A stretch of 64,000 bases of DNA from Galeopsis tetrahit. Its lineage: Eukaryota > Streptophyta > Magnoliopsida > Lamiales > Lamiaceae. Positions 1 through 12,920 of this stretch are shown here, piece after piece. Under the pieces are notes generated by a model. That model was not told the origin of the DNA. It saw only the letters and a program-made list of their open reading frames with translations, and searched no databases. Position 1 is the stretch's first letter. Each line of letters starts with the position of its first letter. Location of the stretch: positions 45,768,141-45,832,140 of the forward strand of contig OY776129.1 of the NCBI GenBank assembly GCA_963675135.1. The letters are read 5' to 3'. The position numbers and the translations under genes are program-made.

Positions 1-838
1 TTACAAATTTTATGTAATTGATCTGAAGGACACAATTCAATCTAGAACTATCAACGGTTAAGATGAAGAGTGATAAATGACAACTATTAAATAAAAATAA
101 TAAATGGGGGTTACCCTATTTATACAAAAGACCAAATGAATGGTCAAGATCAAAATGAAAAAAATGATCAACAATCCACAAAGTTTCCCGTCGAAATTAA
201 ATGTGAAAATATGTAGGTATATTATATTAGTATATATCCGTTGTTCTAGGCATTTTCTGCCTTAGACGCCTAGGCAATGCTAAAAAATCATCATTAAATC
301 GTGACTTTATTTCATGAATAAAAGAAGTTAAAAATACTAAAATACAAACTCAGTACATCCAATTATTAATTCATATGACTACATGCCAAAAATTTATGAA
401 TTCAAATTGAGAGAAAAGAGAAGAAGAGTTCGTTGAATCATTAATTCATATTTTATGCTTTATACATGTTGATTGTTGTATGTTGAATCATTGGTTTATG
501 CAATTATACATACTAAAAAAAGTTTAAGTCAATATTTAAATTATTATCAAATGACTTTCTGATTATATTGGTTGCATAAAGGGCAAAAACTAAAACTTGA
601 GCCGACTAGTTAGTACTTTGACGGTCCAAATCCGTCCGACTAAGTAATTTTCAACTTTTACATTCTTAGTTGAAACTTGAAACTTGAAACATGTATAGAT
701 AGGGATTAGGGAGATAGACACACTATTCAAATTAAAGCAACAACATTACATAGATAAGAAGCCCAAAAATGTCTACAATTTTCATGAGTTTTACTTTTTG
801 TGACAAAGGTTGCAAAAACATGGTTATCTTCCCTAGCT
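1..838. other. gene-free stretch
   Basis: AT-rich DNA with no reading frame that resembles a known protein. A short palindrome-like GC patch around 247-282 (repeated GCCT/AGGC words) may be the edge of an old transposon, but I see no second end. The last 100 bases are probably the 3' flank of the minus-strand gene at 839-1066. Confidence 0.6.
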
Positions 839-1066
839 CTAAGTGCTATCACCATCTTTACCCTTTGTTCTAGTTTGGGATCGGACGTGGCGCTCCAACG
901 TCAATGTGCCCCACGTCGCTAGGGACGCCATCGCACCTGCCGTCACTCCTAACCCCAAACCCACCAACCCACCAACCGTCAGCGCTAGAGCGATTGCAGG
1001 AATTCCTTGTTCCATCTTCTTCTTCTTCTCCTCCTCGTCCTTGGCATTTCCCTCAACGGAGGCCAT
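839..1066 (-). CDS. small single-pass membrane protein, 75 aa, unknown function
   Basis: A single-exon frame of 75 codons starts at the ATG at 1066-1064. The first 20 residues are acidic then lysine-rich (DEEEKKKK). Residues about 22-52 form one hydrophobic, glycine-rich segment with a glycine-zipper look (GGLVGLGLG, then GAMASL), and a short basic tail follows. This layout suits a small membrane protein of an organelle or the ER. Upstream on the minus strand, a TATA-like CTTAAATAC lies near 1146-1154, about 80 bases before the ATG. The stretch is richer in G+C than its surroundings, as expected for a gene. I do not recognise the family. The opposite strand is also open but gives no sensible protein. 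It could be a small conserved plant protein or a chance frame; the orderly domain layout favours a gene. Confidence 0.55.
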   Translation of the reverse strand: MASVEGNAKDEEEKKKKMEQGIPAIALALTVGGLVGLGLGVTAGAMASLATWGTLTLERHVRSQTRTKGKDGDST

Positions 1067-1209
1067 GCTATTGCTAGTGTAGTATGGTTTCTGGTTGAGA
1101 GTTTTCTTTGTTTTGGGCAGCAGCCAAATGACAACGTACTACTGTATTTAAGACCCACCCCTGCTGCTATAGTGCTATCTCCACATGTGGTGTAAAATCC
1201 AACATACAT

Positions 1210-2141
1210 ATTCCCTCTATCTTATCCCAATCGCACCATACTACTTTTTCTTTTTTAAATATAACTTATATTTAGTCAATATATTCCTAGATGATATATA
1301 TTTCCAATGGCTATTTTAAATTTTTCATACGTTTCTTTTTCTTTCCTTCACCTTTTACAATATTAATCTTCACGTTTATTTCCAAAAAATACAAAAATAT
1401 GATGATGTGATAAGCAAATTTGTTGTGGTATTAACAGTGTTTGACTAACAGGCATGTGTTCAGCCTCTAATTCATGTACACTTACACACATGTTCGATCG
1501 AACAGTCCATATAACACTTGACCAAAAAAAATTAAAGGACAACTTAGTCAATATACAAATGTCTATTTTAGCCATAAAAAATTAGGGTGTACTCAACAAT
1601 TTTTTTGGTGTTAGAAGTGGCTCCCGATGAATTTAGGACTTTGCACTCTTTGTCCAATACAACTTAGAGATTTAAAATCCTGAATTTTCAAATCTTACCC
1701 TCAATCCACACCTAAAATTATCTATAAATCTCTTATTTTTCTCAATACAATATAAGCTATACACTTTAAAATAAATTACTCACAAATTAATTTGACATAA
1801 AGTAAAATCACATATCAAAATCTCAAAACAAATACACTTTTACTATCCATCAAAATTTTCAAATCATGACTTTTCTCACATACCTAATTCCTAAAGAAGC
1901 GTACCCAAGAAATGGAAGAAAATATGCATTATTAGGAATCGTATGTCCAGCCAGATATTCCATATACTAGAAGTCTAGAGGAATACAGGGTATCTATATA
2001 TGAGGATATATCGAGCAATTTAAAATATTACAGAGATTTTATTTTGCTATGCTGCTATGTATATTACATACGTAGTTGAAGTCTTGTGAATAAAGAAAAT
2101 ATTAACTAATTGCAATATAAAAAGCCAAAACAAAAATTATA
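1210..2141. other. gene-free stretch upstream of the small gene
   Basis: AT-rich intergenic DNA. The part next to 1200 should hold the promoter of the minus-strand small gene. No coding similarity was seen. Confidence 0.5.
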
Positions 2142-2432
2142 CTCCCTCCATCCTATTTCATTATTCCCACCTTCCTTTTTTGGTTGTCCAATTTTATTAT
2201 GACCATACCCTTTTTAGAAATAATATTATTCATACTACTTTATCTCCACCCTCCTACCATCACTTATTTACCTACTTTGGCATTCACTTTATACATAAAC
2301 AATCATTTATTTATAAATGGACCCACAATACCCCATCATACCCTCAACTTATCTACTTTATGAATAAACTAATCAATATTCATTAAAACCCGTATCCGGA
2401 GAAGTGGGCAAAATAAAATTGGACGGAGGGAG
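2142..2432. mobile_element. Stowaway MITE, family A
   Basis: A non-coding element of about 291 bp bounded by TA dinucleotides (2140-2141 and 2433-2434). The left end reads CTCCCTCCATCC and the right end GGACGGAGGGAG, a terminal inverted repeat typical of Tc1/mariner-derived Stowaway MITEs. Near-identical relatives lie at 11457-12990 and 63425-63727, and a decayed one near 13365. Confidence 0.9.
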
Positions 2433-2434
2433 TA

Positions 2435-3121
2435 CTATAATTCACACTCCAATCAAGAACAGCAAAACCTTTATTTCCAATAATCCACCAACTTTCAAAT
2501 GATCGACTAATACTTTGCAATGAAGGCGACTAATACTAACAAACTAACATTTTTTTAGTAAAACAATTGATATCATTTAAAAACGCACTTGAGTTAGTGG
2601 GCGCGGTGCTTATACGTTTTGTCAGTAAGCAATCGAAGGAAAACCTCGATAGAGTCTACATACGAGATCTACCTTTGATTTGTACTTATGCAATCATAGC
2701 ATGAAATTCAAAATTTTCAAACAATGCAGCATCGTACCCAGCTCACAGAAACACGATAAATTTAATAAATCAGATTACCTGCAGTGCCAGTTATACTATA
2801 ATTACTCATATCACAATGAACCAATTAAGAATTTAAATTGTTGTTGATGAAGATGAAGATGAGGGTAGAACAACGAATATACAAGATCCCTTCTGTCAGT
2901 AAGCAAACTAAAGGTAAATAGACAAAAGAGTGTCCACCCACACACCAAACAATTGTCACACCCGCTACAAGAATCACAGTTTCCAATAACGATTTGACTA
3001 TAATACCCCCCACAATCATATTCTTATCATCCACCTAAGTAGGAAATTAGAACATCAACCGAACAATATTATCAGTTTGGTTTGTATATAGCGTACCTTT
3101 AGCAACACCTATCCCAGAGCC
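2435..3121. other. gene-free 3' flank of the ankyrin gene
   Basis: No protein similarity. The segment just left of 3122 should hold the 3' UTR and polyadenylation site of the minus-strand ankyrin gene. Confidence 0.5.
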
Positions 3122-6100
3122 CTACTTTTGACTTTTCAATTTCTTAGATTTGCTCTTTTCCTGCATTTTCTTCTTCTTTGCTTCAGCTGTGATCCATGTA
3201 TAATCCGGAGGAATTGCAAAGGGGTCCTGAAGGTTATCGATCCGGCTGCCCGACCCGCCGGTGGAGGAACCGGGTCGCTGGTAAGGAGATTTTATCCACT
3301 GGAACCAAGATGAAGTTGAAGAAGACTGAATAACAGCATGGCTTTCTTTGCCAATGGAAGTTGGGCTCGAAGGGGGGGTCGAAAACTCGTCTAGTGGCTG
3401 CAATTCTTCAAACTTTGTAAATGTTACCATCACCCTGACTGTGGGGACCAGTGGAATGGCGACCTGAAACGAGCAGAAATTAATCGGTTGAAAGTCATAA
3501 TAGGGAAATTAATTTTACCAGATGATCATAAGTTTACTTTCTAGAAAAGAACAGAGGGAGGTCACTTTTTAAGTACTAAAAATTAGCAAGCATCAGTGAT
3601 CAACCGTGGACAGAAAAATGTACTAATATCCAAAGTGGTAACTGATATCCCAATTTTATTTATTAATACAGTGATTTGAACATGGATGGGACCTCGTAGG
3701 ATACTGATTCTAAGTCGTTCTCCAAGCTGTTTCTATGCATTTACAGCTGCTCCTTGACTTTTACTTTTCTAGATCACCTTCTAAGATTGAGAATACCGGG
3801 ATAGTCTAGAGTCATACTTACGGGAGCTCTATTAGGAGTTTTATTGAGTTAATGCTTTATAAGAGTTCTTAGGAGTTCTATAGCTCTCTAACTCAAGTAG
3901 TCTTCCTATGAACTAAGGCAGTTCATGCTGTTCTTCCCAAGCGAACGGGAAATAGAGGCAGGGAGGTGATCGATTAGCTGCAATTCATAATAGTACATAA
4001 TTTTATAAAGGGAAAAGGTACAACCAGTCCCCTCAAGTATTACCTCTGGTTCAAGTAAGCCTTTAAAGTATTTTTTGGTGCATCTAAACCCCTCAAATAT
4101 TTTTCCAGGTTCAAGTAATTAAATTATTTTTTGGTGAAAATAAGCCCTTTATATTTTAAAAATTGAACAAAAAGACACTTCTATTATTAACACAAAATAA
4201 ATGTATGTCTTTTGAAAACTAATGAGGTTTAAATTTTTTTTTTTTTAAACCCTAATTTTAAGAAGAAAAAATATAATTCAAAAATCATGCCAATATAATA
4301 AAGTACATAAATAATAAATACAAATTACATATTTTTCTATTGGAAACATACAAAAAATTCAAGAAACACGTTCATTAAATAAGAAACACTAAATTAAAAT
4401 ATAAAAAAACTAATACTACAAAACTTGGTGGTATACAAATAAGGAAATGTATCTTTATTTTGTACTGGAGTATTAGTGGAAGTGCATTTTTATTTAATTT
4501 ATGAGGAAAAATGGTTTATTAGCACCAACAAAATACTTAAATACATTAAGGGGGTATTTGTTCAACTTTAAAAGGTTAAAAGGGTTTATTTGCGGCAAAA
4601 ATTACATTGAGGACTTATTTGAACCTGAGGTAATAGTTAAGGGGCATGGATGCACCTCATATATATATAATTATATATAGCTAATTTCATGCTGCACACT
4701 GGCACCAGAATAAAATTGAATAACTTTTAACCAATCCTATATGTTGAGATTCTCAATTCAAATCTATTTCAAATAAAAATTAGAGGAGTCGTCTGCATTT
4801 TGATGGGGGCCTCAATTCCAATTCCAGTTAGAAACAAAATGCATAAGAAGAGAACTCCCGTACATGTTTATTTCTATAGCTCATTTAATATCCCACCGTT
4901 ATCACTTTAACCAATCTACCTAATAACATGGGCAATATTCTTCCTAATAATTTAAATTTTCTCAAATTGCAGAAAAATGGTAAAGAGGGAATAAGCCAAT
5001 GAACCCAATTAAACTGCTTATTAGCAAAAGAATGTTAGAAATGCAACATGAAAAACGATAACTCACATATTTTTTCCCAACATTGCTTTTAGGTATCAAA
5101 GCCCATTGCATTAGTCATTAGTCCCATTACACAGATTTTATTCCCAAGTAAGAGATCTACCTACATACCATAACTTATTCCAAGGAGAAAAGGTTATCCA
5201 TGTGGTTACTTAAAAAGCAGAAACACGAACTCCCGAAATCAGCACTTGTTAACACTCAATTTTAAAGCTGTAATATCAAACTGAAAAATTAAAACTAAAA
5301 AAGAAATTAAAAAAACTTTCATAAACACAAAAGCGGTCTTTGCAGGCACGGGCACCATGCCCTGCACCAATTCCCTTTCTCCGGGTTTTGAGACTCGCGC
5401 CCTGTCTCCCTCTCTCTTCTTTATTTCTCTCTCCTAGGTATAAAAATTTATACCTCTAATTCCCCATATTTCTTTTATGCCACAATTCCCTATGGCATTT
5501 TCCCTCCCCACAGGTTACCTGAGCAAATATACCTCAATTGGAGGTGCCGAGCACAAAATTTTACACAACTCAGCCAATATGACAAGACCCCATACAATGT
5601 GGGGTAAAGTTTAGTTTGTTGTTGTAGCCAATATGAGAAGAAATTTAAAACAAACAAGATATCTATCGCATTTATAAGAAGTAACAGTACCAGAATTTGA
5701 AAACTAACTTGGCTTCATGTTAAATGATATTTGGTGACACAGTGAACGTAAGCTAATTAGTACTCCCTCTGTCCACATAAAGTGTGATTGTTTTCTTTTT
5801 TGGGTTATCCACATAAAGTGTGCTCGTTTCATTTTTTTGGAAATATACCCCACCACATTTGCTTTATCTCCTCTCTACTTTATCTGTTTTATTCTAACTT
5901 TATCTACTTTATACATAAACAAACAATATTCCTTAAAAGCTGTGCGAAAAGAAACAAGCACACTTTATGTGGACAGAAGGAGTAATTACTAAATGCTGGA
6001 TAAATTGTGGAAATGCACTCCCTTATCATATTCATTCATAAATATGTGACAGAACAGAATTTGATGATCTAATATAGCAAGTGTAAGCAGGAGGTGTGTT

Positions 6101-7736
6101 TTAAACATTAATAAAAGAAAAGGAGAATGTAATAAAGCATGTGTACCTTTACAGGAAAGGTCCCTTTTGGTAGTTTTGTAGTGAACAACTCTCTTAATCT
6201 CCGTATAGCTTTAACTTTACTTGCTAAAATATCAAGCAATGGAAGGAGTTCTTCTGTTCGTAATGGAAAATCTGGAGATAGCCAAAGAATTGGCCTCAGA
6301 CCTTTTTTATACTCATTCTCTCGACTTCCATCTTTGCGTCGATTTCCACCCTCATTACTTGTTGATGGGGCTTTAGCTTCTTTTCCTCTCCGATTCTCAA
6401 CCACCTCCACAGAGTGCCTGCCTACCCTATTTTGACTTCTAGGAGATTCCTCCATTAAATCACTAACTTTCTCGTCTATACACAAAGAACCTCTTGGTGG
6501 AACAAGCTGCTTTTTCTCATTCTCTTGTTTATTTTCCCGTCTTCTCCATCCGTTAAACCACCCTTTCTTTTCCTGCTTACTTTCTCCATTCCTAAAACCA
6601 TTTATCTCTTCAATGGGAACATCCCTTGGGTCATAACAACTATGACGATGTGCAATAACACCATCACTGTTTTCATCTGATGGCTCCATCTTAAGAGCGA
6701 CCTCAAGCTGTCTTCTCTCTTCCTCAGTCAAGATACCATCGAGTTCATTCTCCGTCTCGTTCTCATTATTAGTGTTAAAGAATTCTTCATCAGACATGGC
6801 TCCAGGCACCTTCCTCGATTTAATACTCACAACAACATTATGCATATCGTACACTTTAGCTTTCCACAGGCCCACCATTTCTGTTTTCTCCTGTCTTCTC
6901 CACGTTGTTTGAGGTAAAAGAACAGCTTGAGTTACGTCAATCCCGGGCCGGAATATATTCGTCTGAGACATTGCAGCCACTTCTTGCTGCACTTCTGCCT
7001 CACTAGCTGGAGCCCCAGCACCATCTAAAGCATTCATAACCTCCTTATCTTTGTGTGAAATCATACAAAGAGATCCAGGAGGAACTTGGCCATCCTCTGA
7101 ACCATCACCAAGAAAGACAACACTCTGATCAGAACGTTGTATTCTGAACCCATCGAAACCAGCTAAAGTCATATCTGCCCTCAAATTAGCACCCCTTTTC
7201 CAAATCTTGTAAGTGTCAGATGGGGCAATTCTTGATATGAAAGGAATGACCGAGCTTTCGAAATGAAACGTGATCTCCATATAAAAATCTCTCATCCTTC
7301 TCATTGTCCCAATCAAACGAGGTAACCTTCTACACCATTTTGCCCAAGCCAGGGGCTGGTAATGCCTAACTATGATTTTCGCAATTACTTCTTCTCTATT
7401 GCATATTGCTTCTTGTAATGCACTCCAACCCTGATCATTTTGCAAGCTCCAATCTGCCCCAGCAAGCATGAGCATCTCTGTTGAGGTCTCGTCTCCAAAT
7501 TTAACAGCCAGATGAAGAGGGGTTTCTCGATTAGGGACATCTCGCCGATCAATTGCAGCAGCTATGGCATCAGCCTTGGCTTCTTCAACAAGTGAAACTG
7601 ATTCAGTATGAATCTCAGATGGGTCACAAAAACGGGGAAGGCCCGCGATAATTTTCCTAAGGCCAGCATAATCCTTCAAAATTACAGCCTTATGGACAGG
7701 ACTATGTTCATATTTTGATGTATCAACAGACGACAT
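3122..7736 (-). CDS. ankyrin-repeat protein with GPCR-chaperone domain (ANKRD13-like)
   Basis: Two coding exons on the minus strand: 7736-6147 (530 codons) and 3463-3122 (113 codons plus stop), giving 643 residues. The donor AAG|GTACAC at 6146 and the acceptor TTTCAG|GTC at 3464 join in phase 0. Residues about 10-115 carry ankyrin repeats (TPLHLAVKFGD, GADWSLQNDQGWSALQEAI). The rest is the GPCR-chaperone-type domain (PF11904 family), with the WKRGANLRADMTLAGFDGF and FPLRTEELLPLLDILA blocks. The family is about 600-660 residues in plants and is related to animal ANKRD13, which binds ubiquitinated membrane cargo. A segment around residue 335 (EEERRQLEVALKM) resembles a ubiquitin-interacting motif but lacks its usual serine. 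The C-terminus is lysine-rich. The 2.7-kb intron holds a MULE-like and a Stowaway element. Cargo and location in plants are inferred only from the family. Confidence 0.92.
4010..4658. mobile_element. MULE-like non-autonomous element in the ankyrin intron
   Basis: The left end at 4010 starts GGGAAAAGGTACAACC and continues with CCCTCAAGTATTACC and CTGGTTCAAGTAA. The right part (about 4607-4658) is the inverted copy (TTGAACCTGAGGTAATAGTTAAGG). The GGGAAAA start and long inverted ends match the other MULE-like elements in this window. The right border is eroded next to a TATATA run, so no clear target-site duplication is visible. No coding capacity. Confidence 0.55.
5763..5982. mobile_element. 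Stowaway MITE in the ankyrin intron
   Basis: A 220-bp element between TA dinucleotides (5761-5762 and 5983-5984). The ends CTCCCTCTGTCCACATAAAG and CTTTATGTGGACAGAAGGAG are inverted repeats. It lies wholly within the intron and does not touch the splice sites. It belongs to a different subfamily from the one at 2142. Confidence 0.9.
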
Positions 7737-8340
7737 GCCTCAGGAGTATGTAGGAGATGCAAACTATGGAATGCTACTCAATTCAATCATCCAAAGATCC
7801 ACTATCCAATAAATGCAAATAAGTCCTCAAACCACTGAACACAAGAAGAAATAGAAACAAATCAAATTTTAGCAAACAAAAGGTTATATAATTGCAAGAC
7901 ATTCAGCAAAGGAAAAGGATGAATTCAGAGATGGAGGGCTCTCGAGTCCAAAACATTCCACAAGGGTAAAGAAGTATCACCTTGGTGTTCTCAATGGTCC
8001 CTCAACTATCTTAACCCACCATATTTATCTCTTTCTCACGTAGTTAAATCAAAAAAATTGAATTGAAAGATTAAACACAAACAAACAAACAGAATTCGGC
8101 ATTTCCAATCCAGAACACGTGAAGAAAAGAGAAGGAGAAGGCAAGTATACCTCGATAAAATATTCTGAATCTCAGATGTGAAGAGTCAATAGTAACAGAA
8201 TGAAGGAATTGTTGTTCAGTAAAGACACCAGAGAGAAACCCCTCCAATCAAGCGATGTGCACTGCTGTATTCTGATTTCATCATAAAAAAGACGAGGATA
8301 CCCAAATTCAACTTTTCACCCTTGAAGGAGGAAGGATTAG
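7737..8340 (-). promoter_or_regulatory. 5' leader and promoter region of the ankyrin gene
   Basis: Reading the minus strand, a GAG|GTATACTTGCC donor-like site lies at about 8150, and an AG-rich acceptor zone lies just before the ATG at 7736. This suggests a non-coding first exon at roughly 8151-8290 and a 5' UTR intron of about 400 bases, which is common for this type of gene. The transcription start is not resolved. Confidence 0.35.
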
Positions 8341-10569
8341 GAAGAGATTAAAATTAAAAATATATAAAAAAATTAAGAATTTTTTTATTTCTTCCTTTTA
8401 ACTTTGGCTAATTTTGACTTTAGTCATTTTTCAACTATAAATATTTCCTTAATTTTAAGGAATTCAACTTTTTCGTTATTTTATCGATAAAAATAGGTCA
8501 AAGAAATTCAACTTTTTCATCTCTAAGATGAGATATTCTGTTCTACTTCTTTCTCACACAAAAATCTAAAAATAAAATAAAAATTGATTTCTCTCTTCTC
8601 AATAAAAATATGCATCATTTAAAACAAATATTCTCGTGTTTTGACTTCGTTGATTACAATAGTATGTAGAATTCAACCGAGTTCAATATTTTTTGTTGCA
8701 TTACTAGGTTACTCATTTTAATTATTTAATTTCAACAATGGTATTAGAGTAAATGTGTTAGATACTCATAGACATGCTCAAACGGCAAGAAAATATTCTA
8801 AGTATGGTCATGATCTTTGTCGATTTGATCATTCATACTTGTTTAGATACAAACATTTCTAATAAAGGAATGTGCATTAAATGCAGTTGTACGAACATTG
8901 GCAGCCCTAGTTCTGGTCAATTCAATAGTTGTGTTGGCATCTTCTTATTGATCCACGTCAACTGAGTTGGTTTCACTATCAGTCTTGTCATCAATCGAGA
9001 CTGTCAGATGAGGTCCGACATTCTCTTTGTCTGTTTAAGGTTGTTGTCTTCTCTTTAATGAATTCATACTATCATTTGATTCCATCAATGAGTAGTTATT
9101 CAGAAACTTTAAGGCTTGACAAGATCTTTTAAGCTTTAAGTCCATATTAGTTGACATATTCTTCTCGGCTGATTACATTATGCTACTATCAGCTGACTAA
9201 AGTATACAAGAACTTTGTCATCTGATTTCACTAATGGACTTCATCTTCAAGGTCTCTATTCTTCAATCTTCTACTCTTCTCATCTTGATTAAACGTGTGT
9301 TGTTCTAGATATGATATCAACTTATATACATACAACTGATCTCATATGGCTAAAACTTAGACTAATAAGCTTTATACAAACAACTTATATACCTATCAGA
9401 TTACAAATCATACATAACACTAGATTACATATGTTTTGGCCATTAAAACTAAATATACTATCAGATCAGCTTAGGGGTAGGATGAATATCCCAACAACGA
9501 TGGAACTAGGACTTTGAGAGACTCTAATTTAAAACCGATCCAACCTCTTTTAGACTGATGGTTCGAACCATTGGCGAACTAGTGGTTCGACCAACATCGA
9601 ATCGACTAGTGTTGCCACGACGGAAGAAAAGCGGCGTATGGTGGACACACACGAAGGATGGTATTGGCAAACGACGTCGCATAAACATCACACGGGGTGG
9701 TCGAGGTGGCACGTTCTTACGCATGAGGGTGCGTGGAAGAGTGCTTGTAGCGCGTGTTGGCTCATGGAATGTTGGCGGCGCATGCCAATGTGTACCATAT
9801 TTTTCGGCTCGTTTGGAACTTTTTCTGGGCGAGTGAGACTATTTTTCGACGGTTGAAGCTGGTTTCTGCCGTGTTTGCGCCGTGTAATCTTTTTTTAGCT
9901 TGTTTAGGGTCATTTCAACTTTGTTTGTGGTTTCGAAATGTCATGTGAGCTAAGTTTTAAGTGTAGAATCTTAATTTGCATGAAGTAGAAGTATTTGAAC
10001 TAGGAAAGTTTGAGTATTTATTTATCTATTGAGGTGTGAATCAGAATTAAACTTATTTCATTTGTGAATTAACAAATTATACTTTAAAATTAGTTTTTTA
10101 TTATCATAATTTTGAGTTTGATATTCACGTGGTAGAGTTTATAAACATATATATGTTTAAATGGTTGTTCATTCTATATGTATGACTTGAAGAAAAGAAC
10201 AAGTGATGCTCTAGAAATTCGAGATAATGAAGTTATGCTCCATAATTCTAAGAATTACAAGATGAAAAAATCTATTTAACTTGTTATGAAGCTAGATCAA
10301 CGAATTTTTTGAACGATAGTGTGAGAAAAACCAAGTTAAGTATCGATGATACACTTGAACTACAATTTATACGATGTCGAATAAGAGAATGACATACACT
10401 TTCATCCTGAGAACTTAACTACTTAAGACATCATGATCGATGTGACGTGTGTTTCTTATTTAGCTATTTTCTTATTTCATGAGACTTTGAGATATAAGTA
10501 AATTTTTTCGAAGTATCCTTAAGACTTTCTATTATATATTCAATTTTTTGCTTTAATGTCACTACTTTA
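8341..10569. other. gene-free stretch with repeat remains
   Basis: No intact gene. From 8770 to 9520 the DNA is rich in short TCATCTGA/CTGATC words, like the LTR seen at 49167-50523, and may be an old LTR fragment. From about 9529 to 9950 the base composition rises in G+C. An open plus-strand frame there (9558-9836) includes RVGSWNVG near 9751-9774, which resembles the start of LINE endonuclease domains, but nothing else supports that. The remainder is plain AT-rich DNA. Confidence 0.4.
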
Positions 10570-11420
10570 GGGTATGATTGGTATGGTGGAATAGACCATG
10601 AATGGAATCAACATTCATGGAACTATTCCAAATTTAATGATTGATATGATTTATGGAATGGGATCATCATTCCTTGTGGAATGGTGATTCCCAAATGTAT
10701 GGAATTCACATTCCTTCCCACCCCCATGGGTTTAAGGAAGGAATCAAAATTTTAATAAAAATTAATAATAATAATAATATTTAATAATAATAAAAAATTA
10801 TAATATTTAATAAAAATATTAATATAATATATAATCTAAAAATAAATATATAATATAATAATAATATATTAATTTTAGCGATAACATTAAATATAATAAC
10901 ATAAAAAATAATTTAAATTTTTAAAAAATATATAAATAATACGAAGTACTATATAGTATATACAATATATTATTTTCAATAATATAAAATAATAGTATAA
11001 TAATTTTTGATAATATAAATAACAAAAAAATTATTTTATTTAATATTAAAAATAATTATAATATTATTATTTTTATATAAAATATATATTTATTATAAAT
11101 AATAAAATTAAACAAATATATATTAATAATAATAATAATTTTTCCGTCAACAGTGATTATTAAAATATTATGAATAAAAATAATATATTTTTAACAATAA
11201 TCAATAATATTAATTTTAAATAATTGTAATATATTTTTAACAAGACTCAATAATAATAATTTTAAATAAATTTAACAATACTACATTTCATTCTCACGTT
11301 CATTCGTATATCAATCATAGGAATGATTATTCTTATGTCATTCCATCATTCAGACCTTCATTCCATTCTTAAGTTCATTCCATTCAGCCCCAAATTCATT
11401 CAATCATACCAATCATGCCC
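10570..11420. mobile_element. PIF/Harbinger-type MITE (copy 1)
   Basis: About 850 bp, extremely AT-rich inside. The ends are GGGTATGATTGGTATG and CATACCAATCATGCCC, followed inward by TGGAATG/CATTCCA words. Two relatives at 30718 and 42916 share these ends and have TAA duplications, as expected for PIF/Harbinger. This copy instead has CTACTTTAG close to both ends (10562-10570 and 11422-11430). Confidence 0.75.
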
Positions 11421-11690
11421 TCTACTTTAGCGTGTTATCAAATGTTATAAATAATACTCCCTCCGTCCAATTTTATTATTTTCCACTTTCCTTTTTGGGC
11501 TGTCCAATTTTATTATTCTCATTTCTTAATAGAAAAGTTTACTATTCACACTACTTTATCTTCACCCTTCATATATCACTTATTTACTCAAATTGTCACT
11601 TACTTTATTCATAAACAATCATTTAATCTATAAATGAGCCCCACAACATTCCATCATACCCCCAACTTATCTACATTATACATAAACTAA

Positions 11691-12920
11691 GGGAAAATTG
11701 CACTTCTGGTCCTATAAGAATAAAGTTAAATCACTTCCGGTCCTTTTTCATACACTTTTGGTCCTGTAAAAATGAGATTAAATCACTTTTAATCTTTTTT
11801 CATACACTTTTAGTCTCATAATAAATTTATACTCCCTCCGTCCACCAAAAGTGTGCTCATTTCTTTTTTTGGGTCCACAAAAAACGTGCTTATTCTATTT
11901 AAATAGTTAACTTTTGAATATTTTTTCTACTTTACTAACAAGATTGAGTATCTACCAAATATATTTTTTACTCATTATATTAAATATATTCTTTATAATT
12001 AAAATATAATTTTTTTAAAAGCATATATAAAAAAAAGTGAGCACACTTTTGGTGGACAGAGGGAGTATTTGTTTTAACGGATAAAAATTGTGTGAAAGTC
12101 AAGCATCTCTCAAAACACACCCATATGCCTAATATTGGATTAAAATTTTGGTAATATCACTAAAATTATAAAACTATCAAATGTATTTTAACAATTTATT
12201 TAAATAATTATTTAAAATTGATAAATTCACTTAAAATAATTTTATGATCTAAAAAATCAATCAATTATATATAATATTAAAATTAAATTATTCAATTAAA
12301 TCTGAAACAATGTCTCAAATCAATGCAAAAAAATAAATAAAAAGTATTTGACTTGATTTTGATTTTTTCTTTTTGTATTTTCAAATTATATCAAAATTAT
12401 ATGGAGTTAAAAATTAATTTAGATTTAGAGATTATATTTGAATATACATTGTATATTTTTAAATTTGATTATTTTTAGATTCAAATTTTACTTTTAAATT
12501 TATTTATTTTTTTGTATATTTCAGTTTTAATACAAGAAATTTCTTCAAAATTTATTTAAATTAAAATTACATTATGTTTTTAGTATATTTAATTATATTC
12601 AAATTCTTGAATTAAAAAAATAATATTTAGATTCTATAAAAAAAATTCAAATTATATTACTCTTCTAGTCAAAAAAATAATATTTTAAATTGTATTGAAT
12701 TTATTTATTTTGTAATTCTAATAAGTATAATTTATTATTAGTTTTAAAAATATTTTTTTATTTTTTAATTATAATTACTTTTTTAGGAATATTTTTTGGT
12801 CAATTAACGTTTTCCATTCAAAATCTATTTTACAGGACCAAATCCGCAGGACCATTTACAAACCTCAGGACCGAAAGTGATTTTGAAAAATTTCTACAGA
12901 AATAAAAGTGCAATTTTTTT
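11691..12920. mobile_element. MULE-like non-autonomous element nested in a Stowaway
   Basis: 1,230 bp flanked by direct CATAAACTAA copies (11681-11690 and 12921-12930), a 10-bp duplication in the range of Mutator-like elements. The left end GGGAAAATTGCACTT and the right end AAGTGCAATTTTTTT are inverted repeats. The following GGTCCT words recur inverted near 12835-12876. It is AT-rich, has no transposase frame and contains a further Stowaway. Confidence 0.85.
11832..12065. mobile_element. Stowaway MITE nested in the MULE
   Basis: 234 bp between TA dinucleotides (11830-11831 and 12066-12067). The ends CTCCCTCCGTCCACCAAAAG and CTTTTGGTGGACAGAGGGAG are nearly perfect inverted repeats. It lies inside the MULE at 11691-12920, so it is the innermost of three elements. 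Confidence 0.92.

Noticed and set aside
9558..9836. Plus-strand frame of 92 codons with RVGSWNVG, like a LINE endonuclease start
   Set aside because: Only one short word matches and nothing downstream follows the endonuclease pattern, so it is mentioned in the gene-free entry only.
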